Assembly (NCBI GenBank): GCA_963978545.1
Contig: OZ021727.1
Coordinates: 59,346,487 to 59,410,486 of the forward strand
From: Linyphia triangularis
Lineage: Eukaryota > Arthropoda > Arachnida > Araneae > Linyphiidae
DNA length: 64,000 nucleotides
Direction: 5' to 3'
Part shown: positions 22,731 through 34,595 of the stretch, piece by piece
How positions within the stretch are numbered: position 1 is the first letter of the stretch
How the letters are laid out: the number at the start of each line of letters is the position of its first letter
Program-made: the position numbers and the translations under genes
The notes under the pieces: model-generated
Told to the model about the DNA's origin: nothing
The model's input: only the letters and a program-made list of their open reading frames with translations
Databases searched by the model: none

Positions 22731-24531
22731 ACCAATATTATCATTTATTATGAACACTGTATATGTATTTTAATTTTGAATCTCGTTAAATATGCAAGTA
22801 ATAGTACTTTCATTATGAACAGTACACATTAATATTGGTTTTTGAAAATAAGTATTTATTCGTAAAATTGCACTGGCAAAAATGCTCTTTAAATTTGAAT
22901 AGATATATATTTTTAGGGAATTTTGTATAATTAGTTTAATGACCAATTATCAGAATATCTATGTACATACTAAATATGTTACATCCGTTCTGATTAAAAG
23001 TAAAATAAAATTAATCTCATTTTTCAATTGGTAACTATTTCAAATCGCTTTTTAAAACTATTCACACGTTTGGAAAGTAATCTGAACTAGAATATTCTAA
23101 TTTGAAAAATAGCAAATGAGGAGCGTTTTAAAGGAAAATCAATTGCAACGGAAGTTAAATTTCAACTCACATGCTATTCTGACCCTATGTAATTAGTGAC
23201 AATTTGGTGCTAATTAAATCTATCCTGGTTTGTTATCAGTATTCGCTTGCGATAAGAGCTTGTATTAACAACCGGAACTTATTTGTGGGTATAGATTAAA
23301 ACTTATGAATTCATTAAATAATATTGTGTTATTCGTTACACACAATTTTTTAATGAATTTAGTTTTCACAGACATTTAAAAACTACATTTGTTCTGCAAT
23401 GCCCATGGAGTTGTGGATTCAATGATAAGAAAAATCTGAGTAAAAGTTATCATTTGAAATATGGTTTTTTTAAAAAGTTTTATAAATTTCTATGCTTACG
23501 TTACTAATTCTTGATAACTAACAAGTTTGTAAAGTGTGCATTAATTTAAAAAATTTACTATATACTTCATGTATTTAATGATTAATGATAACTATTTTAT
23601 GTAGTAAAAAGATTAAAATATCCTAAAAAGTTTTAATCCATAGTTTTATTATTACTATTATTATTATTTTAATTTAAAATCATCTCTATGACCAAGAATA
23701 AAACCTCAATATATTTTTATCTTTCTAAAAATGTGTTTTGTACGACATGGAAATAAATCCTCGAGTTTCATTCTGTAGTTGAAGTATATTTATATTGCTT
23801 TAGTTTTTAAGTGTTCCATTAGGTAATAAGAAAATTGCAAAATAGTGCTTAGAATACAAGATGGTATGAAATTTTGTGCCCTGGAAAAAAATTTCAAAAC
23901 TAACTTAAGAGGTATTCATTATTGGCTACCGTTGTAATTTATAACCCTGGTTATTTTTTGTAATTCAAATGTGTCACGAAATTGTATTTAATTATCATGA
24001 ATTGTAAGTAACTTTTGAATTGTCAAGTATAAAAGTACTGACAATAAATTAAATAGGTGTATTTTTCCTTTTATGTTTTGGTTTTAAACGAAATAGGAAA
24101 ACATAAATCATGAAGTCTAATTTGCTTCCTGATTTTTTTCAAAAACCTAAGTTTTCAAAGAAATAATATAAATAAGATTATACTAATTCTAAAGGCACTT
24201 ACTGATTCTATGGAAGGTCGAATTGGAAATGAATGTGCATTTTAAAATCTCTCACGTACCTCTATAGCATTAACGATGCACAATATTTGAATGGAATAAA
24301 AAGCAAGCAATATGATTAGTTTGAAGACAATTCAGTTGCAAACGAAAAGTCATATAATTATTTAAGTTACCATTGAATGAACTTCAATGTGATTTTTTTG
24401 TTTGTTAATAATACTATCCTCATTCAATTTTTTAGGAGTTTTAATTCCTTTAAATTAATTGATTTAAGATAAAGAAATTTGAAAGTTACGGATTTGTGTT
24501 GTATTTATAATAACCTTAACAATTATAATTT
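22731..24531. other. AT-rich region without a supported gene
   Basis: I see no gene, no clear repeat and no recognisable transposon here. Frames are short. Confidence 0.6.
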
Positions 24532-24680
24532 GTAGAAAAAATAGTACAATTGTGTTTGTAAATTGGATTTCTGGCATTAGTTTGTATGTTGACAGTTAAT
24601 CTACAGATACATTTGTTTACACATAAAATCTCTCACTATAGGTCAAAATAGCATATTGATTATATTTATTGTTTTCATGC
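24532..24680. repeat. Local duplication, copy 1 (pair with 26749-26900)
   Basis: About 150 bases match 26749-26900 in the same orientation at roughly 80 percent by eye. Shared blocks include TTGTGTTTG, AAATTGGATT, ATTAGTTTGTATG, GACAGTTAATC and TTTGTTTACAC. No coding pattern is evident. Confidence 0.7.
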
Positions 24681-25973
24681 TTATCAATTATACTTTAATT
24701 ATGATATTTTGTTATTACATTTATTTATTATTATATTGTCTCTCTGTATTAAAAAAAATAAGTTAGGAATCGAATTTTGTGTCAAGTGTATCTCAATGTA
24801 TGGTGCAAGGAGAACTGTGAAATTTAAAACATACCTGGTTTCTGCATTCATTTAGTTTCAAAAGAAAAAAAATGAATTGTTAATTAGTTTTTTTTAATTA
24901 AATTTTAAAATTTGATCGTAATGGTAATCCAGCGGGACAAATTCCCACCCCCTTTCCTACTCTTCTGTCGCAATAAATACTAGAAATACTTACTTTTTCG
25001 ATTGAAAAAAATTATAGTTAGAATCTTTGAAATCTCCTCTAGCCGATGGAATTAAATATTTCGTTGAATGATAAAAAAATCAATTCTATACATCATGTTT
25101 TAAAGTGCACTAAACCTCATTATTGAGCCTTTTTCCTCGTTCAAAAAGGGAATTCCTCGTTTTTGAGCAGGTGCATGAATGCATGTGGGAGAATTATGGC
25201 GTGATTTTTATAAGTTATAATGCATAAGCTCCAAGTATGACGTCATGTGATAAAATAAAGCTCAATAATACTTTTAATTGATTTTCTGCTAAAAAACTGA
25301 TTATTAGCATTTACTTGGTAGTTTTTTTAATTAGTTTTTTACAACGTATTTCAAAAATTTGCATAATCTAAAATTATTGTTTATGTCCTTGGGTTCTTTC
25401 GTATTTTTTAATCGGCAACGTTCCGTTATTTTGAAATCGGCCATCTACACTACCTACGACCTACAACGTGTTGTTTTAATTTTTGGGAAGAATATTCTAC
25501 TAATAAAATTGTATTATCTGGCCAGAGTGACCCCGCTTGCTGCAGACAACAATTTAGTTGGTTTGTGTAAGTGACATTTTTTTAGCGTTATATATCTTGT
25601 TCTATATTTGTTTTTAACGTAAGCTATTGTTTTGGGGTAAAATACTGTTGGTTTATGTTTTTAATATATTAGTTATTTCTGATTTTTTAAGTAATCCTTT
25701 ATGTATGTTACTATTACATAATGTTCTTTTGAGTGCAATTTTTTTTAGAAAACTCTGAGAAGATGTCTTATACTATGTTCTGTTTTTGCATAGATTGTTC
25801 ATATTTTTCAATAAGCGCAGCGTCTTCAATTGATCGAGGATGTGCAAATGGGGTCTCTTATTTGGTTTTTTAAATAACAATGGTTTTTATGTGAATGTTA
25901 GTATGATTTCTTTTTATTCAAGTGTGAAAATCTTTTTCTAATGTATAATTGTTATAAGTGCAAAATTGGCTCT

Positions 25974-26045
25974 TGGGGGGACGTGAGGGAATAATTCAAA
26001 ATTATCTGGTAATGATATATAAATGGTTTTCAAATTTGTCATTAA
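25974..26045. repeat. Local duplication, second pair, copy 1 (with 26653-26720)
   Basis: About 70 bases match 26653-26720. Shared blocks are GAGGGAATAAT, TTATCTGGT and ATATAAATGGT, with further similarity into GTCAT. Together with the 24.5/26.8 kb pair this marks the 24.5-26.9 kb region as built from diverged local copies. Confidence 0.6.
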
Positions 26046-26652
26046 TATTTTTCACTAGCATCACTTAGCATCTTCAATTAGTCAAGGAGAACTGGTCAGT
26101 TAATCAGTGGCCACTTTGTTGCGCTTTCAGGTAATAATAGTGTAATTTTTCAACAGTTTCGTTTTTGTGTGACTTCTATTGTTAATTAAGATTTTTTATT
26201 GAATTAATGCCTTTGGTTTGGATTCTCTATCCCCCCTTCCCAATATTCTTATTACTTCTGTATCAATATTTCTTTAGCGTTTCTTTTATGACTTTGGTTT
26301 TTGTGTGAACGATAATTGTTTTCGTTTTATTTAACGGTTGCGGTTAAAGGCCAATATTTATTTTTAGTTTTTGTGTTAATTCTATTCTTTTTTATGAATT
26401 TTTCAGACGTAGCCCCAAAGGTTGTATTTTATCAGGATGTCTACACATCTGGAAAAGTTGTGGAAATTAGAAAAAAATGTCCAGTCAAATCAGGGAATTT
26501 TTTAGAATTCCTGAATTTTGTGGCCCCCCTGATCATGAATTCTTATCATTAATTACTTACAATCAAACAATTGAACAAGATTGAAAATCTTGTTCACTTG
26601 TTTAATTGTTGTACGTTTAAAATGCGCCCGTAGTTTAAAATGCCGCCAGGAA

Positions 26653-26720
26653 GTGGGGAGAGGGAATAATGCTAAGTTATCTGGTTGAATGCATATAAAT
26701 GGTATTCGAAAGTGTCATAT
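26653..26720. repeat. Local duplication, second pair, copy 2
   Basis: Partner of 25974-26045, same orientation. It lies about 30 bases before copy 2 of the other duplicated segment (26749-26900). The two segments are more than 1.2 kb apart, and in the opposite order, on the other side of the duplication. Confidence 0.6.
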
Positions 26721-26748
26721 TAGCGAGCAGGGGGTGGAGCTCCCTAGT

Positions 26749-26900
26749 GTAGAAAAAGATAGTACATTTGTGTTTGCAAATTGGATTACTGATATTAGTT
26801 TGTATGCTGACAGTTAATCGAAAGATACGTTTGTTTACACTTAAAATTCTCTCATTATACCTCAAACTGCATATTAACTATATGTATTGCGTTTATACTA
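26749..26900. repeat. Local duplication, copy 2 (pair with 24532-24680)
   Basis: Same-strand partner of 24532-24680 with scattered substitutions and small indels. The 62-codon frame on the minus strand at 26677-26865 falls in this copy and is not maintained as a frame in copy 1, so it is not a gene. Confidence 0.7.
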
Positions 26901-28179
26901 TTTTAAAAATACTTATGAATTAAATACTTAAATAAATCTATAAACATATTTTTTGTCTAAATAATTTTGTGTGCATTTGATTGATATCTTACTCATCTTG
27001 AAAATGACTAATGTTACAAATAGAATTGATTTTTCTCAAAAAACAACATATGATGTATAAGAAACCGCCAAGTAAGATGGGAAGCCAGAAAAAGCTATTT
27101 ATCTGGCTGCCAAATAGTGCCGCCAAACGGTTGTTTTTCATTTCTTTCGAGCAATTTTCAAACAATGAAATTAATTTAAGATTTTAAGAAGAATCACTAT
27201 AAGTCAATCTGTACTTGGCAGACTAAATATTTTGGAAATAATCTCAGTTTAAACATTTGGTTGACTTTGAAATCTAATTTACTAAAAGGCTAATAAATAG
27301 ATAAAAATACATTGCAAATTATAATTATACAGTTGTCTTAAGTTTAAAGGTCTTTTCTTTTTTTGACGTTGTGGTTTATATTAAATAAAATCCATAGATA
27401 AGAGGATTTTCAAATAATACAACACGTGTCGCTCGTTATAAATTTTCAACAAAACATGTAATTGAGTATTCGAATTGATAAATCATTCAATAAAAAAGTG
27501 CAATGTTATTGGTAATTTTCAAGTGGGATGTCCTTTTAAGAATAAAAAGCTCAAAAGTGCCCCTAGAATTCAATATAGAAGTTAAAATATAACTGAAGTG
27601 CTGGAAATGCAAACTTTGTACATTTGCTGTATTAGAGTAAATATAATCCTACAGAGTGGATTTAGTGTATTGAGGTAGGAAATAAAATGCAGTTTTTAAT
27701 TAGTTAAAATTCTAAACATTTTTATGAAGGATATTTTTAAACTCATTATAATTATTTTTAAGTTTTATCATAACTAATAACTTGTTGATGCGTTTTTTAT
27801 AGCTAAATGAAACAATTCTCTAAAGAACCATATTTATTGGATATAACTTTCCAAATTAATACGAAAAAAAACAACAATTTTTATCAAGTAAAGCAATAAT
27901 TTTTCCATTATCTTTTTAATACTCCAGACATATGAACTTGATAGGTAATTAATAATGTGCCATAAGCAGACAAGATTTCTTAATGCTTATTATATCCATA
28001 CAGATTTTTTTATTTTTTTATTTTTTATTTATGATTTAAGAAGGGAAATGTTAAGAAGAAATAATAATAAAAAAAAAAAAAATTAAAGAAAAAAAAAGAC
28101 TAGAAAGCAATCCATTGGTATGAGTAACAAATAATAATAAAAAAAAAAAAATTAACTTTTAAATAGAAAATAAAGTTTC

Positions 28180-28215
<36 letters not shown>

Positions 28216-30812
28216 CTAACATATTAGTGTGCATTTAAATTATCGAGATTTCTCTGACCAACTTGTTATTGCTGGATTATAATTGTATGGTATATGCATA
28301 TAAAATATGGTTAAAAAATGAAAGTTATTGATAATAATATAAATATACATAATAAACCTATATTAACTGTGTTATAAACACTATCAGTAAGTGATTTAGA
28401 AGGACAGTTTTTGTTATTCCTACACCTGTTTTAAATAGTAATTTCATTATATAAACAAATAAAAAAAAAACATGTAGTTAAAAAGGTTCCAGACAAAAAA
28501 AAAAGTACTGAATTAGAGAAGTGTGCCGACTAATTTCCTTTTACACATATTCATCACTGACTTCTTTTGCTTCCAACTTTTCTTTTTGGTGTTTCAACAT
28601 TTGAAACAGAATGCAAATTGAAATTATCCGTACCTTTCAAATTGTCCCGACTTTTCAATTTGTCTTGGCAAGCAATTGACTAATTTACTGGGCTCTACTC
28701 TCCGGATTAGTGACGGATAAAGTCATTTATTTTGGGAATTTTATATCGTCACATCAATGCCAAAAATATGAATGACAGCAAATTGGTTCAAGCATAGAAC
28801 TAAAACATCACGTCGTCGAAAAAATTAGAAAGCAAAAGGACAAAGTGATTTATATGAGTAAGATGTAATTTGACAAGCCAATTTCTGGTTTCCCTTTTTG
28901 TACCCTATGACGAAGAGATACTTTTTTTTCTCTATCTTAATAAAGTTTTCGTATAGATTTCCATTTTTTTGCTGAATAAGATTTTTTTTTTCTTTTTTTT
29001 TCTTTTTAGATTTCAAAGCGAAGTTAATGGACTAAAAATTTCAGAAAATATTTCAACACTGCTTCAAGTTTGATGTGGGTTTCCCATTTGGTAGGTTAGA
29101 TATTTGAAATTTTTGTTGTAGGATCTACGCGATGGCTTTACTGTACCAGGAAATAATTATATTGAGATTTGTAATAAAGAGGCAATGTCATCCGTGAAGT
29201 CTGTAAAGGTCAAACTGTCCCGCATTTTCATATATTAATTTATAATAGAACTTGTACCACACAAGCCCATAGTTGACAAGAGACAGTAGCAATTGCAGCC
29301 GTGTTAATTGAACCAAATCACACCCGAAGGTCAATTCTTGCAGATTACATCTGAGGCTCAAATATGAGACCACTTACATGCTACCAACGCTGTTTATAAA
29401 TGTTCATTCTCGTTGCGTACAAAATGTTTACGGAGATTGCCAGTAGGGAAAAATATTTACAAATTGAAGTAGTTTACAAGAATCTGGCTTGTACCTTCGT
29501 TGACGTTGAAGAAGAATCAGAAAAAGGTGACAGAAAAGGAAAATGTGGAACAATGACGAATTTTCAATATTCTTATTTTACAACATTCTGCAAATGACAC
29601 TACATAAAAACCTCATATTTGGGTGTTTAAATCAGTAATCACAACTTAAGGAATTCATGATTTTTACTGAAATAGTGTTTCAGAAAATATATGAAGTACC
29701 TTGCTAAGACCTCTATGCTTGTAAAAATAAAACATTATGTCAGCTAGTACTAAATAATTAATTTACATTGATTAAATTTAAACCATTTAAGCCTAATACA
29801 AATATTGCTGATATTGAAACATTTTGTATTGCACTATAAGACAAATAAACAACTCTTCTAGAATTATTTGCAAACTTTTTTTTATTATATATATATATGC
29901 ATGCTTACCTACGTATTTAATCGGTCGACGATATCAGTTAATTACATCTAAAAATCTTTCCACTTTTATCGAATTTTAGTGTATTAGATCCACTGGTAAA
30001 ACGTCTATAAAATTTTAAACTTGTATTAATAATTTTTAAACTTGATTTTGGAGAATATTATGTTTCTGAAACTTCCAAAATTCGATTAAATTTTATTGAG
30101 AATATAAAACAATTCAACTCTTTAACATCTACCATAACTAAGTACCCCACACTCCTTACTTACACTTCTCCCAATCTACGGAGTTTTCATTACTTATTTT
30201 CGAGGCAAAGGGCAATTCACTTTATATTAAGAATCTGTCACTAGAGCCCTTACTAGGATCAAATAAAAATCCTCCAAGGATAAGAAAACAGGAGGACGCA
30301 GGTGCTGCAACGGCGTTTGCGGAAGCGCCCAAGTAGGGTCATTAGGCCTCCTGCATATTATAGTACTTCATTGTTTCGCTAAGGTGGCTGAGAATGGAAA
30401 AAGTTACAGTCCCATGCGGGAGTCTCAAGTCTTCAATTGGTTTATGGAATCAGCGAGGGATTTAGTGGATTGCATGCGTCACTTTGAATTACTGTAGGGT
30501 TCTTTTATTTGGGTATTTGGAATGTGATGAAAATTTGCGGTTTTGTGTGTTTTAGGAAAGTTTGAAGTAGATTTTTACTGAATGTTTTGAAAATTTTTAT
30601 ACGCTTTTGAGGAAAAGCTGTGAACATACATTTTTAATTACTTGGAATATGTTATTCTTCAAAAAAATATTTGACGAGAAAATCCGCATCATAGCTTTTG
30701 TATAGTTCAATGTTTGATAACCATATTTTTCCCCTCAATTTAGAAAGAAATGTCAAAAGAAATATTTTTTTAAAGAATTATTACTAATATTACAACAATG
30801 TTTTGTGAACAT

Positions 30813-30857
<45 letters not shown>

Positions 30858-32836
30858 ATAACGAGATTTATATATTAACAAAGAAGTTTAATATTGAATA
30901 GAAAATGCAATCGTCTAATTCTGTAAAAGTCATGTTAGCTAAAATAAAAACTGTAAGTTAAACTCTTGAATATGCAAAGAATAATTTGTTGAATGTGGAA
31001 AAAATAAGAGAAGTGGGGTTAGGTACCAGTAACACATGTTGTATATTCTAATTAACATAATTGTAAATGTTGTTTTAAAACATATAATTTGTAGTGCTCC
31101 AAAAACCCTTAACGAAACTAAAATATAAATAGATTGAAAATACAGAATTATAAATTCGTGTATCACGATAATTGTTAAGCAACCTAGGTAAAAAAGGCAT
31201 AATATTTCTTGAGATATAGGATGATTAGAACTTGAATATGATTTCATGTATTTCAAATCTTAAATGGAATCTATTACTAACTCATTAAAAATCATCCTTT
31301 AAGTAGAAAAGCATGTATTTAGATGTTTACAGAATGAGGGAGCATCATTATGTGTAGGCAATAATTATTTTCTGTTCTGACTCGTAATAAAAATGAGCAA
31401 AGGAGGCGATAGTTGTTTTGATAATCAGCATGCATTTGAATTTTGGAGTGTGTTGGGAATAATTGGAATGAAGCAACTCTTCACTTTATTTCCTTATAGT
31501 GACAATTACTGCTTTGAAAAGCAGCCAACTCCTTATATGCAATATTTTGTATATTTATTTTGTTTTTAAAAGTATTTTATCGAAAATGTTCTCTATTTTT
31601 TTTGTAGTTAAGCTTTTTATGAAATTTTTGATTAAAAATATCAATTACAAATTTTTGCTTTAGTCTGTTTTAAAGTTGTTATGTAAAAATTGGAAAGGAT
31701 AAGTTTTTGAGGTAGGGGGAGGATTTTTTTCGTGATGATTGTACTTGGAAATTCGCATGCATCAATCTTATAAATAAAGATCCTTTGTTTGCGTAATAAA
31801 AATAGTACTCATTTTGTCGTACGCTCAGATGGAAAAATTTGATCACTTCAAAAGAGGTGTTGGTGTTTAGTTGTTGGAAAGAAATTTGTAAATAACATAT
31901 TACTCCAAAAATTATAATAGATTTCCAAAATAATAATAATTTAGAAAAAAAAAAAATTTAAAAAATAGATGCTGAAACGAAATTAAGTTTCAGTTCAAAT
32001 GCACTTTGTAAGCTTTAATATTATGAATGGTTCATTTGATTTTCGTTAAACCATAATCCGGTAACTAAAGTTTTAAATCGAAATTCATATTAATTTTTTC
32101 ACAATACGTTTTAGACATAGTATACTTTGTGATGTTTTTGGCTAATGTTTAGCAATAGTATTTCAAACGTAAAGGTATACCTCACTTTAAAATGTATTAA
32201 AAAAGCACTATTTCAAAATATTAAGAAATAAAAAACAGTAAGCGATATATTAAAAATAAATACTAGGTCAGGAAATGCTGCAACGGAACGATAAACAGCA
32301 GTAATAAATTTAAGGGAGAATACACACTTTAGGGTATTTTTTTTTAAATGCAAGTATCTTGCATTCGCGTCTTGATAGGAAAGACAAACGAGGATGGCAA
32401 GAACATATTTTTTCATGTGTATGTTGTTTAATACCCTATATTGATTCTCATGGAAACGTTTCTAATGCTGTAGTTAGGATACGCGACCTGGATTCATCCA
32501 TAATCAAATAACATCCAACAGTAAACATTGAGTTAAATTTTATTCCTAACTAGGCTCGTTATTTTTCTTTATACAACATAAAAAATATACACTTCAAATA
32601 CTTTGAAAGGGTTTAATGCTCCACAAGATCACAGAACGTACGCATAAATTCTTGTAATCTCAAGTGTAAAGTAAAAGAAATTCAAAAAGAAAAGATGAAT
32701 TGTATTGGATGTTGTTTATTAAATCTGTCAATGAAGAACGCAATTATAATAATACCTGATATATTTAATGCTGGAGAAATATACACATTTGTCAAACAAT
32801 CAAGTTCTTATGCATATAATTTGTCATTTACTTTAT
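26901..32836. other. AT-rich region without a supported gene
   Basis: No gene is visible. It holds A-rich simple sequence at about 28070-28212, a T run of about 40 at 30814-30853, and a slightly GC-richer patch at about 30230-30560 with no long frame. Short frames such as 29400-29597 (65 codons) and 31256-30939 have no recognised domain. Confidence 0.6.
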
Positions 32837-32840
32837 TTAA

Positions 32841-33551
32841 GGGGACTTGGTACCCCTTGTTTTCCCAAAAAATAATAAAAATATAAATTTTCGATTTTTT
32901 GAGTGTCTATAATCTTTGAAACACTTTCCTTATTCTGGCAAGTTTTTGAGCTGATCCGATAACTGCAATTGCAGAAAAATTATACTTTTATGGAGAGTTT
33001 AGCATTCCTACAATAATTCCTTTGATGTTTCGAACGCATTTTTCTCAATTCGTGATTTTTGAAATTCTAATTTTACTAAAAATGCTAAAACTTCAGCAAA
33101 TATGAATGAAATGACTTGAAATTTCTTATGCGTTATTCTTAATATCCATTTAACAAAAATAGACATGGATTTTTGAATAAAATAAATAGTTATAAATTTA
33201 AATGTTGAAAAATACCCGTTTTTTAAGCTTTTTTTACTTACGGGTACAGTAATTATCGTTTTTCTTGAATACTAGTTTACTTATTCTAAATCTGATGCCA
33301 AAAAAGTTAGAGTTTATGACTAGTAACATTTTTTTTAAAAATCAGAAAAAAATATTGAAAAATGAAAAAGAAGATAGAATTTGAAATGTGATGATTTTTT
33401 TTAAACTATAAAATTTTGAAAATTTAGAGCACTATGTGAACTTTTTTTTAAATAAAATTTATTTTTTCTTTGGAATTATTTCAAATATGTAAAAATTATA
33501 ACTTTAAAGGCTTAAATAAAAAAAAAAAAGTTTCAAGCGTATCAATTCCCC
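32841..33551. mobile_element. TTAA-flanked non-autonomous element, copy C
   Basis: TTAA lies at both ends (32837-32840 and 33552-33555). The ends read GGGGACTTGGTACCCCTTG and, on the other strand, GGGGAATTGATACGCTTG, an imperfect terminal inverted repeat of about 19 bases. The 711-bp interior is AT-rich with no coding capacity. It ends about 210 bases from the Dscam-like exon, in the downstream intron. Arms are weaker than in copies A and B. A piggyBac-class MITE is the best guess. Confidence 0.6.
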
Positions 33552-33768
33552 TTAAGATTATATTTTTCTATTTCTTTAATGTTGTTACTCTTTAAAATCC
33601 ATGACTGACTGCGATGTTATAAATAGAAACAACATGCTTTTCGTAAAATTTGAGTTTTGATTTATGTATGCCATGAAAATACTCCCATTCTAAATTACAA
33701 TATCGATAAAATAAACTGAACCATTCCATTCTTTCCAAAAAAGCACTACAATCAAACAATCAACTTAC

Positions 33769-34092
33769 CAGCTCTCACCCTCACATCCCTGCTGCCAAGG
33801 ATCCCAGCATTGTTCATAGCAACGCATCTATAGATGGCAGTATGGACGTCCTTCCGGAAATCTTCCTGAGAAAACGGCGGAAAATCCAGAGATCCGTCCC
33901 ATCTAACATGGCGCAGTCCCGGGACATTGACAACAACCGTTCCGTCTTCCGTCCTCCATGTGACCGTCGGGTTGGGATGTCCGGTTGCTGAGCATGGGAC
34001 AATGGTCCCATACGTATTGAGGAATGTTACTTCGTTGGGTGGCTCGTTTGTAAAAGATGGACCTTTTATGCCTTCTCCGGATGCGAATTCAG
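33769..34092 (-). CDS. Dscam-like gene, exon for the first Ig domain
   Basis: On the minus strand this 324-nt exon has a clean acceptor (T-rich tract then TTTGCAG, AG at 34094-34093) and donor (GTAAGT, from 33768 down). It starts and ends in phase 1, so it is symmetrical, as Ig-domain exons usually are. It encodes 107 whole codons. The domain has the two Ig cysteines (residues 33 in VPCSATG and 89 in YRCVA), the core Trp at 45, and the Dscam Ig1 signature VPGLRHVRWDG, then FPPFSQEDFRKDVH and GSRDVRVRA. Dscam proteins are membrane adhesion receptors for neuron self-recognition, and in arthropods also act in immunity. Signal peptide and Ig2 exons are not in view, so flanking introns may be many kilobases. 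Which Dscam paralogue this is cannot be told. Confidence 0.93.
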
Positions 34093-34545
34093 CTGCAAAA
34101 AAAATTTCTAGGTTATAAATCAGTATCAACTAACTATTAAAGTTAAGTTAGATCAAAAGAAGCATGATATATATTTAATTATGTCCTTTGATATGATAGA
34201 AGTTGAAGTGAAAAAGTTGTAAGATACATAGTTCATCTTCATAGTGTTTTGCTCTATGTCTGATATGGAATTACCTACATTTGCAATGTATCTTAAACCT
34301 TATATTCCTACTTCTTTTTGATTTACTGTGTGGTTAGTTTCCCCCCCCCCCTTCTTTTTCCTGATGTAAGGGATACATGAAGGATACATTGCAATAATAT
34401 TTTAAAAACAAGAAATGCAACTTCGCTATGAAATTTTAATCTTGGTTAAATTATGAGTGAAAGAGATCTGTTGGCACTCAGGTACAATACAGAACGAAGA
34501 GTAGCTCTTGCGTCATAGTACTTCAAATCAACATACTGAGGACTG

Positions 34546-34595
<50 letters not shown>

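Noticed and set aside
33769..34092. Dscam exon as part of an alternative cassette array
   Set aside because: No second Ig1-like exon is visible in 64 kb, whereas cassette arrays place copies close together.
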